DNA of 64,000 bases from Leeuwenhoekiella palythoae (GCF_900130045.1 NZ_FQXT01000002.1:248001-312000), one strand, 5' to 3'; counted from the first letter of the stretch, positions 43,547 to 52,114 are shown. Made by a program: numbers and translations. Notes: generated by a model not told the origin, from the sequence alone.

Positions 43547-44749
43547 TTAATCATCTAAAAGCTTCGGTCTAATGGTCGAAGCTGCGAGGTAGGATGCTAA
43601 AATTCCCAAAACAGAAATAGTTAAGAAAACCGCTAAGAAATTTACGAGTGTAAATTCCATGGGATAGGGAAGTGTTGGCGTGATCATTTTAAGCTGAAAC
43701 TGCAATTGCGCTCCCACAATCAAACTCCCCAAAACCAAGCCGATTATACCGCCAAAAACACTCATCATCGCTCCTTGTAAAAAGTAAATCTTTTTGATGT
43801 CTTTTAAAGACGCGCCTAGGCTATGCAGCGTTTTAATATTGGCTTTTTTATCGATGATGATCATAATGATGCTTCCTACCAGATTGAAAAGCGCTATGAT
43901 CAATACCAAGGTAAAAATTAAGTAAACGGCTAAATTTTCAGCATTCAGCATTTTGTAAAGCTTATCATTTAGCTGAAACCTTGTTTTTACTTGGGTTGTA
44001 GGACCAAAAATTTGCTGAACTTCACGCTGAACCTTTAAAGGATCTGCATTAGGATTGATTTTAATTTCGATAGCACTTAAGGTCGTATCCTTGTAGTTGA
44101 GCAGTTTACGGGCGTAATTAATATTGGTAAATATATATTTCTGATCAAGTTCTTCATTTACTTGAAAAATATCAGAAACGACCAATTGCGAACTATTAAA
44201 AGCTTGCGTAGGATCTGTGATTTGACCGGTTCCGGGTCTGGGCACCATCACACGAAGCAAGTCGGTATAATTATTTACTCCTAATGAAAGAATGCGAGAA
44301 ATCCCAAAGCCTATGGCGGCTACAGGCTCTTCGGGAGTGATCCAATTACCATAAAGTAAGGTGCTGTCAATACTATTTACGCTTCGGTAATTTTCATCAA
44401 CACCTTTAATATAGGCGATGTGGTTTTTCCCTCTAAATTCTAAAAAAGCGCGTTCTTCAATAACCTGAGTATAGCTAGCGATATCAGGATTATCTTCAAG
44501 TTCAGTAGCTTGCTCTGAAGTGAATTTTATGGTTTTTCCGCTTGCGGGAAGCACTTTTAAATCTGGATCAAAAATGGACGCAAAAGACAAACTAAAATCC
44601 TTTAAGCCCGAAAATCCGGAAAGTACGACAAACAAGGCCGCTGAACCTGCAATAATACTTATCGCCGAAATAAGTGTTATGATATTTATAGCATTATTAC
44701 TGCTCTTAGTAAACAGGTAACGTTTTGCTATAAATACAGGAAATTTCAA
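43547..44749 (-). CDS. FtsX-type ABC transporter permease (LolC/E-like)
   Basis: 400 residues. Helix 1 at about 20-45 (AINIITLISAISIIAGSAALFVVLSGF), a large periplasmic MacB_PCD domain (about 50-265), then three helices near 280-300, 320-345 and 370-395 that form FtsX (NLVGSIIMIIIDKKANIKTLHSLGAS). LolCE extracts lipoproteins from the inner membrane toward the outer membrane. Transcribed with rbfA (12-bp gap). The LolD ATPase is not in this window. Confidence 0.88.
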   Translation of the reverse strand: MKFPVFIAKRYLFTKSSNNAINIITLISAISIIAGSAALFVVLSGFSGLKDFSLSFASIFDPDLKVLPASGKTIKFTSEQATELEDNPDIASYTQVIEERAFLEFRGKNHIAYIKGVDENYRSVNSIDSTLLYGNWITPEEPVAAIGFGISRILSLGVNNYTDLLRVMVPRPGTGQITDPTQAFNSSQLVVSDIFQVNEELDQKYIFTNINYARKLLNYKDTTLSAIEIKINPNADPLKVQREVQQIFGPTTQVKTRFQLNDKLYKMLNAENLAVYLIFTLVLIIALFNLVGSIIMIIIDKKANIKTLHSLGASLKDIKKIYFLQGAMMSVFGGIIGLVLGSLIVGAQLQFQLKMITPTLPYPMEFTLVNFLAVFLTISVLGILASYLAASTIRPKLLDD

Positions 44750-44761
44750 TAGTGAGGTGAC

Positions 44762-45154
44762 TTATGATTTTTTTCTTCGCGGAAGTAAATCTGGATTTTG
44801 AATTGGATCTTCAGAGCCTTTAAGAGATTTGTCTATCCCATCTATATATTCTAGAGAATCGTCAACATAAAATTGCAATTCAGGCATACGACGCAATTGA
44901 TGACGCGTACGATTTGCGATCTCATGTTTTATAAAAGGCTTTACGGCACTGACTTCTTTTAAGATTTCAGAAGCTTTATCGTGAGGAAAAATACTTAGAT
45001 AGACTTTGGCCTGTGACAGATCTGTAGTTACATTTACTTTACTCACAGAGACAATAATATTTTTTACACCTGCCTGCATCAATGCCTTTTGAATAATATC
45101 AACCAAATCGCGTTGAAGTACTCCGGCTACTTTCTTTTGTCTATTTGTTTCCAT
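44762..45154 (-). CDS. rbfA: Ribosome-binding factor A
   Basis: 130 residues from the ATG at 45154. The KH-type RNA-binding fold is the RbfA pattern: RQKKVAGVLQRDLVDIIQKAL at the N-terminus and RTRHQLRRMPELQFYVDDSLEY at the C-terminus. RbfA helps mature the 16S rRNA 5' end. A longer ATG at 45169 lies inside the -7 box (45159-45166), so I chose the internal start; four bases separate the box and the ATG. Confidence 0.96.
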   Translation of the reverse strand: METNRQKKVAGVLQRDLVDIIQKALMQAGVKNIIVSVSKVNVTTDLSQAKVYLSIFPHDKASEILKEVSAVKPFIKHEIANRTRHQLRRMPELQFYVDDSLEYIDGIDKSLKGSEDPIQNPDLLPRRKKS

Positions 45155-45158
45155 ACGG

Positions 45159-45166
45159 CAAAAATA
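45159..45166 (-). promoter_or_regulatory. -7 box directly before rbfA ATG
   Basis: TATTTTTG on the minus strand matches TAnnTTTG, with only CCGT between it and the ATG. This predicts a leaderless rbfA message and rules out the longer start. Confidence 0.55.
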
Positions 45167-45240
45167 CATTTTTTATAAATGCGCTACCTTTAGCATGAGA
45201 TGGAAATGCATACCGCATAAAATAGAATGAAACTTTAATA

Positions 45241-45642
45241 ATGAAAAAAATAGAACATATAGGAATTGCAGTTAAAAGTCTGCAAGATTCTAATGAAATG
45301 TATACGAAGCTATTTGGAAAGCAACCTTACAAAACCGAAGCCGTAGCTTCTGAAGCTGTAAATACTTCATTTTTTGAAATGGGTGATTCAAAAATTGAAT
45401 TGCTTGAAGCAACTAAAGAAGATAGTCCTATTGCCAAGTTTCTTGAAAAGCGGGGAGAGGGTATACATCATATCGCTTATGCGGTTGACGATATCAAAGC
45501 CGAAATAAATAGATTGAAATCTGAAGGCTTTACCATTTTAAACGAAACCCCAAAAAAAGGCGCTGATAATAAGTGGGTCGTTTTTTTGCATCCCAAAACA
45601 ACAGGAGGTGTTTTAATAGAGTTATGTCAGGATATTGACTAG
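45241..45642 (+). CDS. mce: Methylmalonyl-CoA epimerase
   Basis: 133 residues, VOC fold. It interconverts (2R)- and (2S)-methylmalonyl-CoA, linking propionyl-CoA catabolism to succinyl-CoA. Metal ligands can be seen: His6 in EHIGIAV, His in GIHHIAYAVDDI and Glu in VLIELCQD. The partner methylmalonyl-CoA mutase is not in this window. A near-consensus -7 box (TACCTTTA) lies just upstream. Confidence 0.94.
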   Translation: MKKIEHIGIAVKSLQDSNEMYTKLFGKQPYKTEAVASEAVNTSFFEMGDSKIELLEATKEDSPIAKFLEKRGEGIHHIAYAVDDIKAEINRLKSEGFTILNETPKKGADNKWVVFLHPKTTGGVLIELCQDID

Positions 45643-45691
45643 CTCAGAGCCGAGCCGTGATAAAATGCTTGTGACAAATAAAAATTAATCT

Positions 45692-45699
45692 TATTTTTG
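45692..45699 (+). promoter_or_regulatory. -7 box of the CAU tRNA
   Basis: TATTTTTG matches TAnnTTTG. A TTG at 45669-45671 lies 20 nt upstream, slightly longer than the usual spacing. The mature tRNA starts 34 nt downstream. Confidence 0.6.
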
Positions 45700-45733
45700 C
45701 GCCCGCTTTAATGTCTAATTGATATTGAAAGCC

Positions 45734-45807
45734 GGTCCTATAGCTCAGTTGGTTAGAGCACCTGACTCATAATCAGGTGGTCCCTGGTTCGAGCCCAGGT
45801 GGGACCA
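45734..45807 (+). tRNA. tRNA with CAU anticodon, probably tRNA-Ile2
   Basis: Acceptor arms GGTCCTA/TGGGACC, D-arm GCTCAGTTGGTTAGAGC, anticodon loop CTCATAA (anticodon CAU), T-arm CCTGGTTCGAGCCCAGG, discriminator A. Not an initiator tRNA, since 1-72 pairs as G-C. C4-G69 and C5-G68 in the acceptor favour lysidine-modified tRNA-Ile2 over elongator Met, but TilS dependence cannot be seen. CCA is not encoded. Confidence 0.9.
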
Positions 45808-45820
45808 CAAGTAAACACTA

Positions 45821-45854
45821 AGCCTCAGAAGATTTTGTCTTCTGAGGCTTTTTT
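45821..45854 (+). terminator. Terminator after the CAU tRNA
   Basis: Perfect 12-bp stem AGCCTCAGAAGA / TCTTCTGAGGCT with a 5-base loop, then T-run. Confidence 0.92.
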
Positions 45855-46051
45855 AATTTGCAAGTAATTTATTTAAAGTCATTTAGGGTTTATATGTAAA
45901 ATGCACAAGGTGTTATTCTAGAATCGGTTAATTTAGCATATTATTAAGGTTAAAAACCTACAATGGCCGATAAAATGTAGTGTTAATTAGTTGAAATAAT
46001 GTATTTTTTCTTAATATTGCGCTGTTCATTCAACTGAAGCCCCCATCTTCT

Positions 46052-46291
46052 ATGCGTTCAAAACTATATACATATGTAGTTACGTTAATCCTCATTGCAG
46101 GTGCTGCGCATATTGGTTATGGTCAAGGAGCTAAAGAACCTCCTGAGCCTCAAGTAAGAACTGGCGATGCTCCTCCGTTTGGACTTCCGACACCAATAGA
46201 CGACTATATTCCGCATCTTTTGATATTTGGCGTTTTTATGGGTGGGTATTTCTTTTATAAAGCAGAGCGTCAAAAAGTTACAAATTCATAA
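46052..46291 (+). CDS. Small signal-peptide protein with C-terminal anchor helix
   Basis: 79 residues. An N-terminal signal peptide (about 1-24, YVVTLILIAGAAHIGYGQ) is followed by a Pro-rich stretch (KEPPEPQVRTGDAPPFGLP), then PIDDYIPHLLIFGVFMGGYFFYKA, a C-terminal membrane helix ending in a charged tail. Small proteins with a Pro-rich linker, a G-L-P-x-P-I-D type motif and a terminal helix recur in flavobacteria. Function unknown. Its last 14 bp overlap the end of the convergent ribE gene. Confidence 0.7.
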   Translation: MRSKLYTYVVTLILIAGAAHIGYGQGAKEPPEPQVRTGDAPPFGLPTPIDDYIPHLLIFGVFMGGYFFYKAERQKVTNS

Positions 46292-46862
46292 GGCGCTTTA
46301 CATATTTCCCTATTACGTCAAATTCTAAATTTACTTCTGTGTTTTTTTGAATGAATTTAAATGTGGTATGTTCATAAGTATAAGGGATAATAGCGACACT
46401 AAATTCATTGATTTTAGAGTTCACTACAGTGAGACTTACTCCATTGATGGTTATAGATCCTTTTTCAATGGTAACGTTATTTAAATCAGGATTATAACTG
46501 AATGTAAATATCCAGCTTCCATCTTTATTTTCTTTATTTATACAAGTAGCAGTTTGATCCACATGACCCTGAACAATATGGCCATCTAAGCGGCTGCCTA
46601 GAATCATAGCACGTTCTAGATTCACAAGATCTTGCTCTTTAAGCTCGTTAAGATTAGTCTTATTCAGCGTTTCTTCAATTGCAGTAACGGTGTACGAATT
46701 ATCGTTCAAACTTACTACGGTCAGACACACTCCATTGTGTGCAACACTCTGATCAATTTTCAGTTCGGCGGTAAGCCTACTAGAAACTGTAATATGTAAA
46801 TTATCTCCCTCGCGTTCTAATTTTTCAACCTTCCCTAAATCTTCAATAATGCCGGTAAACAT
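46278..46862 (-). CDS. ribE: Riboflavin synthase alpha subunit
   Basis: 194 residues. It dismutates two 6,7-dimethyl-8-ribityllumazines into riboflavin. Two lumazine-binding repeats: MFTGIIEDLGKVEKL ... HNGVCLTVVSL (1-95) and the second with GSITINGVSLTVVNS (about 100-194). The start MFTGIIE is the family signature. It overlaps the convergent small gene by 14 bp. No FMN riboswitch is apparent upstream. Confidence 0.96.
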   Translation of the reverse strand: MFTGIIEDLGKVEKLEREGDNLHITVSSRLTAELKIDQSVAHNGVCLTVVSLNDNSYTVTAIEETLNKTNLNELKEQDLVNLERAMILGSRLDGHIVQGHVDQTATCINKENKDGSWIFTFSYNPDLNNVTIEKGSITINGVSLTVVNSKINEFSVAIIPYTYEHTTFKFIQKNTEVNLEFDVIGKYVKRLMNL

Positions 46863-46925
46863 GTTTGCGTTTTAATTAAGTACTTTTACATTATAATTTA
46901 CAAAAGAAAACCAAAGCGGTTTCAC

Positions 46926-47996
46926 ATGAAAGAACAAAGCATAAAATTAGGAATTAGCATAGGAGATTTAAATGGAATTGGCGGAGAGGTTGTTCTCAAA
47001 ACTTTTGAAGACGCAAGAATGCTTGATTTCTGTACACCTGTGATTTTTGCTTCGGCTAAAACAGTAAGTTTCCTTCTGAAACATTTTGAATTGGATATAA
47101 ACTTTCAAGGAGTGAAAGAAGCAAGCAATGTGATCGAAGGTAAAATCAACGTGGTCAACGTTTGGAAAGATAATCCTAGAATTAATTTTGGTTCAGAAAC
47201 TCCTGAAGCGGGTAGTTATGCGATAAAATCGTTGAAAGCAGCGGTAACTGCATTGAAGTCAGGAGAAATCGATGCCTTGGTGACCGCACCTATCAATAAA
47301 GCAAATATTCAGGGAGAGGAATTCAATTTCCCGGGACATACCGATTATTTGAATCAGGAGTTAGAAGGTCATAGCCTTATGTTTATGGTATCACAAAAAC
47401 TCAAGGTTGGTTTACTTACAGACCATGTGCCTGTGAAAGATGTGACTACTAAAATTACAGCCAATTTGATCAAACAGAAGTTTAAAACAATTCATCATTC
47501 GCTGGTTCAAGATTTTGGCGTGAGTAAACCTAAAATCGCATTCTTAGGAATCAACCCGCATGTTGGAGATAACGGCGTCATCGGTAAGGAAGATGATGAG
47601 GTTCTGATTCCTACATTAGAAGAACTGCGCGATCAAGGAAATCTGACGTATGGGCCCTATGCTGCAGATAGTTTCTTCGGAAGCGGAAACTATAAGAATT
47701 TCGATGCGATCATTGCAGCCTATCATGATCAGGGCTTAATTCCTTTTAAAACATTAGCTTTTGGAAAAGGGGTTAATTACACGGCCGGATTGAACAAAGT
47801 ACGTACTTCTCCAGATCACGGAACCGCATTTGAAATTGCCGGAAAAGGCACTGCTGACATCAATTCGTTTAAAGAAGCAGTATATATGGCGTTAGATATT
47901 TATAAGAAAAGAGAAGAATATGCTGTCTTGACCGAAAATATTTTGCAAAAACAACCGCGAAAAAAACAATATTCCGGTCGCTCTCGTGGAAAATAA
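46926..47996 (+). CDS. pdxA: 4-hydroxythreonine-4-phosphate dehydrogenase
   Basis: 356 residues. It oxidises 4-phosphohydroxy-L-threonine in the pyridoxal 5'-phosphate pathway. Metal-binding histidines can be placed in NFPGHTDYLNQ, LLTDHVPVKDV and AAYHDQGLIPFKTL, all PdxA marker motifs. The C-terminus is basic (KQPRKKQYSGRSRGK). It leads into the DUF177-rpmF-fabH-accB-accC cluster, a Bacteroidota arrangement, but the next gene has its own promoter. Confidence 0.96.
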   Translation: MKEQSIKLGISIGDLNGIGGEVVLKTFEDARMLDFCTPVIFASAKTVSFLLKHFELDINFQGVKEASNVIEGKINVVNVWKDNPRINFGSETPEAGSYAIKSLKAAVTALKSGEIDALVTAPINKANIQGEEFNFPGHTDYLNQELEGHSLMFMVSQKLKVGLLTDHVPVKDVTTKITANLIKQKFKTIHHSLVQDFGVSKPKIAFLGINPHVGDNGVIGKEDDEVLIPTLEELRDQGNLTYGPYAADSFFGSGNYKNFDAIIAAYHDQGLIPFKTLAFGKGVNYTAGLNKVRTSPDHGTAFEIAGKGTADINSFKEAVYMALDIYKKREEYAVLTENILQKQPRKKQYSGRSRGK

Positions 47997-48011
47997 ACAT
48001 ATTTAAAAAAT

Positions 48012-48020
48012 TTATCCACA
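48012..48020 (+). other. Perfect DnaA-box sequence TTATCCACA upstream of the DUF177-rpmF promoter
   Basis: TTATCCACA is the consensus DnaA box. It lies 27 bp before the -7 box at 48048. A 9-mer can occur by chance in 64 kb, so regulation by DnaA is only a possibility. Confidence 0.25.
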
Positions 48021-48047
48021 CTTAATTAACAGCTAAATAAAAATTTA

Positions 48048-48055
48048 TATCTTTG
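48048..48055 (+). promoter_or_regulatory. -7 box of the DUF177-rpmF operon
   Basis: TATCTTTG matches TAnnTTTG, 45 nt upstream of the ATG at 48101. It overlaps a spurious TTG at 48053, which rules out the longer frame. Confidence 0.65.
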
Positions 48056-48100
48056 CACCCGCCTTTTGCGGAAGTGGAGATTTTAGGAAAGAGAAAGGTA

Positions 48101-48652
48101 ATGAAGCATTTGAAAACGTATACCATACAATTTGTTGGTTTAAAACAAGGGGAACACGATTTTCAATATGATATTGACAATACGTTCTTTGAGCATTTTG
48201 ATTATGATGACTTCAATAGCATCGCAGTAGACTTAAAGGTAACTTTGATTAAAAAGTCAACCTTGATGGAGTTTTACTTTGATGCTGAAGGTACTGTAAA
48301 TGTAAATTGTGATTTAACTAATGAACCTTACGATAATCCATTAGAAACTTCGTATAAGTTGGTGGTTAAGTTTGGTCAGGAGTACAATGATGAGATTGAT
48401 GATATTTTAATTTTGCCACACGGTGAATACGAAGTGAATATCGCACAGTACATTTATGAAACTTTGGTTCTGGCGATGCCTGCAAAAAGAGTGCATCCGG
48501 GAGTTGAAGACGGTACTTTAAAGTCAGACATATTAGATAAACTTGAAGAATTAAGTATAAAAGATAATCAAGAGGAAGAGGAACAAGAACCTCAACCAAA
48601 AGAAATAGATCCCCGTTGGGACAAACTAAAAGATTTTTTAACAGATAATTAA
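48101..48652 (+). CDS. DUF177 (YceD) family protein
   Basis: 183 residues from ATG 48101 (MKHLKTYTIQFVGLKQGEHDF). A longer frame starts at a TTG inside the -7 box, so I discard it. YceD-family proteins sit next to rpmF across bacteria and take part in 23S rRNA or ribosomal-protein expression in ways not settled. The cysteine motif of E. coli homologues (C-x-R-C) is reduced to NCDLT. The C-terminus is acidic, with KEIDPRWDKLKDFLTDN typical of the Bacteroidota form. rpmF follows 12 bp later. Confidence 0.88.
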   Translation: MKHLKTYTIQFVGLKQGEHDFQYDIDNTFFEHFDYDDFNSIAVDLKVTLIKKSTLMEFYFDAEGTVNVNCDLTNEPYDNPLETSYKLVVKFGQEYNDEIDDILILPHGEYEVNIAQYIYETLVLAMPAKRVHPGVEDGTLKSDILDKLEELSIKDNQEEEEQEPQPKEIDPRWDKLKDFLTDN

Positions 48653-48664
48653 TAATTAACGGTA

Positions 48665-48865
48665 ATGGCACATCCTAAGAGAAAAATCTCGAAAACAAGA
48701 AGAGATAAGAGAAGAACACATTACAAAGCTGCAATGCCTAAAATTGGTGTAGACGCCACTACTGGTGAAGCTCACCTTTATCACCGTGCACACTGGCACG
48801 AGGGCAAACTTTATTACAGAGGGCAGGTTGTAATTGATGCAACAGCTGGCGAAGAAGTTGCTTAA
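48665..48865 (+). CDS. rpmF: 50S ribosomal protein L32 (zinc-free form)
   Basis: 66 residues, [20 protein letters not shown] start. It carries no cysteine at all, so it is the C-minus form that does not bind zinc. Typical second half [20 protein letters not shown]. It is 12 bp downstream of the DUF177 gene in the same transcript, with a terminator right after it. Confidence 0.97.
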   Translation: MAHPKRKISKTRRDKRRTHYKAAMPKIGVDATTGEAHLYHRAHWHEGKLYYRGQVVIDATAGEEVA

Positions 48866-48885
48866 CAAAGACTTATAAAAAGATT

Positions 48886-48914
48886 AAACTCCCATCAAAG
48901 TGGGAGTTTTTTTT
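48886..48914 (+). terminator. Terminator of rpmF
   Basis: Stem AAACTCCCA, loop TCAAAG, stem TGGGAGTTT, then T-run. Confidence 0.92.
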
Positions 48915-49028
48915 ATTTTTTAGAAGGAGCAAAAAACGTTAATTGTAGGCTTTAATTGTTCTATTTTTAGTACTTTTCCTCCCATTTTTTAAGCGAAAAA
49001 CTTGTTTTTTCGTAGAAACCAGATTTAT

Positions 49029-50024
49029 ATGAGTAAAATCACTGCAGCCATAACTGCTGTTGGCGCTTATGTGCCAGAATATGTGCTTACCAATGAAATT
49101 TTGGAAACCATGGTTGAGACCAATGATGAATGGATCACAACCAGAACAGGAATTAAAGAGCGCAGAATCCTAAAAGATCCCGATAAAGGAACTTCTTTTT
49201 TAGGTATTAAAGCTGCCGAAGACCTGATCAACAAAAGCGGTATTGAACCATCAGAAATTGATATGGTGATTATGGCTACCGCAACTCCCGACTTACCCGT
49301 AGCATCTACCGCAGCTTATGTTGCCACACAAATAGGTGCAACAAATGCATTTTCTTACGATTTACAAGCTGCGTGTTCTAGCTTTTTATATGGAATGTCT
49401 ACAGCTTCTGCATATGTAGCTTCAGGAAAATACAAAAAAGTACTTTTAATAGGAGCAGATAAAATGTCTTCTATTATAGACTATACAGATCGTACTACCT
49501 GCATCATTTTTGGTGATGGCGGTGGCGCTGTCCTTTTTGAACCTAATGAAGAAGGCCTAGGACTTCAAGACGAATTTTTACGTTCTGATGGTATAGGAAG
49601 AGATTTCTTGCGTATTGAAGCGGGAGGATCCTTGATGCCGGCTTCAGAAGAAACGGTAGCAAACAAAAAACACTACGTTTTTCAAGACGGTAAAACAGTA
49701 TTTAAATTTGCCGTATCAAACATGGCAGATGTGAGCGAGCGCATTATGCAGCGCAATAATTTGAGTCACGATGATGTTAGTTGGCTTGTAGCACACCAGG
49801 CAAACAAACGTATTATTGACGCAACTGCCCGACGTATGGGGCTTGACGACAGTAAAGTGCTGATGAATATTGCACGTTACGGAAATACAACATCTGCGAC
49901 ACTTCCCTTGCTTTTAAGCGATTTTGAAAAGCAGTTTAAAAAAGGGGATAATTTAATATTTGCCGCTTTTGGAGGCGGTTTTACTTGGGGTTCCATTTAT
50001 TTGAAATGGGCCTACAATGCTTAA
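49029..50024 (+). CDS. fabH: Beta-ketoacyl-ACP synthase III
   Basis: 331 residues from ATG 49029; an upstream TTG at 49002 is less likely. It condenses acetyl-CoA (or a branched starter) with malonyl-ACP to start fatty acid synthesis. The catalytic Cys is Cys116 (DLQAACSSF), with His in VAHQANKRI and Asn in YGNTTSAT near 290. It sits upstream of accB and accC, so the genes supply both malonyl-CoA and the initiation step. No regulator gene is nearby. Confidence 0.97.
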   Translation: MSKITAAITAVGAYVPEYVLTNEILETMVETNDEWITTRTGIKERRILKDPDKGTSFLGIKAAEDLINKSGIEPSEIDMVIMATATPDLPVASTAAYVATQIGATNAFSYDLQAACSSFLYGMSTASAYVASGKYKKVLLIGADKMSSIIDYTDRTTCIIFGDGGGAVLFEPNEEGLGLQDEFLRSDGIGRDFLRIEAGGSLMPASEETVANKKHYVFQDGKTVFKFAVSNMADVSERIMQRNNLSHDDVSWLVAHQANKRIIDATARRMGLDDSKVLMNIARYGNTTSATLPLLLSDFEKQFKKGDNLIFAAFGGGFTWGSIYLKWAYNA

Positions 50025-50051
50025 TTTTTAATCTAACTAACGTTATTAATT

Positions 50052-50552
50052 ATGGATTTAAAAGAAATTCAGAATCTTATCAAGTTTGTTGCTAAATCTG
50101 GCGCAAGCGAGGTTAAACTTGAGATGGACGATGTGAAAATCACCATTAGAACTGGTGAAGACAGTAAAGGTGAGACCACAATCCTTCAGCAAGTACCTAT
50201 GATGGGTTCTGCAATGCCACAGCAAGCAGCTCCTGCAGCACAACCAGCAGCACCGGCACCTGCCCCTGTAGCTCCAGAAGCTGAAAAGCCTAAGGCAGAT
50301 GATAGTGACAAATACATTACTGTAAAGTCGCCAATCATTGGTACATTCTACCGTAAACCAGCACCAGACAAACCTACTTTTGTTGAAGTTGGAGCAAGTA
50401 TCAAAGAAGGTGACGTACTTTGCGTTATTGAAGCAATGAAATTATTCAACGAGATCGAAAGTGAAGTTAGCGGTAAGATCGTTAAAGTTCTTGTTGATGA
50501 TTCTTCTCCGGTTGAATTTGACCAACCATTATTCTTGGTAGACCCTGCATAA
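50052..50552 (+). CDS. accB: Biotin carboxyl carrier protein of acetyl-CoA carboxylase
   Basis: 166 residues. An N-terminal helical part (about 1-50) is linked by a Pro/Ala hinge (QQAAPAAQPAAPAPAPVAPE, about 58-77) to the biotinyl domain with Lys130 in EAMKLFNE. BCCP carries biotin between the carboxylase and the transferase. It is 27 bp after fabH and 116 bp before accC, with a structured spacer between accB and accC. Confidence 0.97.
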   Translation: MDLKEIQNLIKFVAKSGASEVKLEMDDVKITIRTGEDSKGETTILQQVPMMGSAMPQQAAPAAQPAAPAPAPVAPEAEKPKADDSDKYITVKSPIIGTFYRKPAPDKPTFVEVGASIKEGDVLCVIEAMKLFNEIESEVSGKIVKVLVDDSSPVEFDQPLFLVDPA

Positions 50553-50668
50553 TTATTTATTTGATCTAAAGTTTCCATTAATGGTAAGCATACGCTGAAA
50601 CTCGGCGTTTAAAAAGATCAAATACTATAGATTAAAGCCTTATGGCTTAAACTATAAAGACAACAGAT
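50553..50668 (+). other. Structured accB-accC spacer
   Basis: 116 bp with four inverted repeats in order: outer arms ATTTGATC (50559) / GATCAAAT (50616), a CCATTAATGG palindrome, a 7-bp hairpin ACGCTGA/TCGGCGT, and AAGCC/GGCTT around TTAT before accC. No T-run, so not a clear terminator. It may be an RNA processing or translation-control element of the operon. Confidence 0.45.
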
Positions 50669-52021
50669 ATGTTTAAAAAGATACTTATAGCAAACAGAGG
50701 GGAGATTGCACTACGTGTAATACGAACTTGTAAAGAAATGGGCATCAAAACTGTAGCGGTTTATTCTACTGCAGATGCCGAAAGTTTGCACGTACGTTTT
50801 GCAGATGAAGCGGTTTGTATTGGGCCGGCTCCAAGTAGTGAATCGTATTTGAAAATCGCAAATATTATGGCTGCTGCCGAAATTACAAATGCAGACGCCA
50901 TTCACCCGGGTTACGGATTCCTTTCTGAAAATGCTCGTTTTTCAAAAATTTGTCAAGAGCACGATGTGAAATTCATCGGAGCTTCTCCGGATATGATTTC
51001 AAAGATGGGAGACAAGGCAACCGCAAAAGCTACGATGAAAGCAGCCGGAGTTCCTTGTGTTCCAGGAAGTGACGGGATTATTGAAGATTTTGAATCTTGT
51101 GAGCGCATCGCAGAAGAGACTGGATATCCTGTAATGCTTAAAGCTACTGCCGGTGGTGGTGGTAAAGGTATGCGTGCGGTTTGGAAAAAAGAAGACTTGC
51201 GTAAAGCTTGGGATTCTGCGCGTCAGGAAGCTTCTGCATCTTTCGGAAATGACGGGATGTATATGGAAAAGCTTATTGAAGAGCCACGCCATATCGAGAT
51301 TCAGGTTGTAGGAGACAGCAACGGTAAGGCGTGTCACCTTTCTGAGCGTGATTGTTCCGTTCAGCGTCGTCACCAAAAACTTACCGAAGAAACACCTTCA
51401 CCATTTATGACCGATGAACTTCGTGAGAAAATGGGAGCTGCAGCCGTTCGTGCCGCAGAATTTATTAAATATGAAGGAGCCGGTACTGTAGAATTTTTGG
51501 TAGATAAGCATCGCAATTTCTACTTTATGGAAATGAATACGCGTATTCAGGTGGAGCACCCTATTACCGAGCAAGTAGTAGATTATGACTTGATTCGCGA
51601 GCAAATTCTGGTTGCTGCTGGAGTTGCGATTTCTGGTAAAAACTACTATCCGCAATTGCATTCTATCGAGTGCCGTATCAACGCGGAAGATCCTTATAAC
51701 AACTTTAGACCTTCACCGGGTAAGATAACTAACTTACACGCGCCGGGCGGTCACGGGGTTCGTATCGATACGCACGTTTACAGCGGGTATTCAATAGTTC
51801 CTAACTACGATTCTATGATCGCAAAATTGATCACTACCGCGCAAACCCGTGAAGAGGCGATCAATAAAATGAAGCGTGCTTTAGATGAGTTTGTTATTGA
51901 AGGAATTAAAACAACGATCCCATTCCACAGACAGTTGATGGATGATCCTGCATACATTTCAGGAAACTACACCACTGCCTTTATGGATGATTTTAAAATG
52001 AATCCACCTGTAGAAGAATAA
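50669..52021 (+). CDS. accC: Biotin carboxylase, acetyl-CoA carboxylase subunit
   Basis: 450 residues, full length. ATP-dependent carboxylation of BCCP-biotin. Starts [25 protein letters not shown]; the Gly-rich ATP loop is [12 protein letters not shown], and the ATP-grasp core shows [16 protein letters not shown] with the catalytic residues. A strong terminator follows. accA and accD are not in this window. Confidence 0.98.
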   Translation: MFKKILIANRGEIALRVIRTCKEMGIKTVAVYSTADAESLHVRFADEAVCIGPAPSSESYLKIANIMAAAEITNADAIHPGYGFLSENARFSKICQEHDVKFIGASPDMISKMGDKATAKATMKAAGVPCVPGSDGIIEDFESCERIAEETGYPVMLKATAGGGGKGMRAVWKKEDLRKAWDSARQEASASFGNDGMYMEKLIEEPRHIEIQVVGDSNGKACHLSERDCSVQRRHQKLTEETPSPFMTDELREKMGAAAVRAAEFIKYEGAGTVEFLVDKHRNFYFMEMNTRIQVEHPITEQVVDYDLIREQILVAAGVAISGKNYYPQLHSIECRINAEDPYNNFRPSPGKITNLHAPGGHGVRIDTHVYSGYSIVPNYDSMIAKLITTAQTREEAINKMKRALDEFVIEGIKTTIPFHRQLMDDPAYISGNYTTAFMDDFKMNPPVEE

Positions 52022-52043
52022 CGTCTACCTTTCAATAGATATC

Positions 52044-52072
52044 AACCCTGAACGTTTGTTCGGGGTTTTTTT
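52044..52072 (+). terminator. Terminator of accC
   Basis: Stem AACCCTGAAC, loop GTTT, stem GTTCGGGGTT with one wobble, then T-run. Confidence 0.9.
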
Positions 52073-52114
52073 ATGGGTATTTACAAAGGGTTTTGTACCT
52101 TAAAGAAGTTTCAT

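Noticed and set aside
48053-48100. Longer DUF177 start at TTG 48053
   Set aside because: The TTG lies inside the TATCTTTG -7 box, so it would not be in the transcript; ATG 48101 is used.
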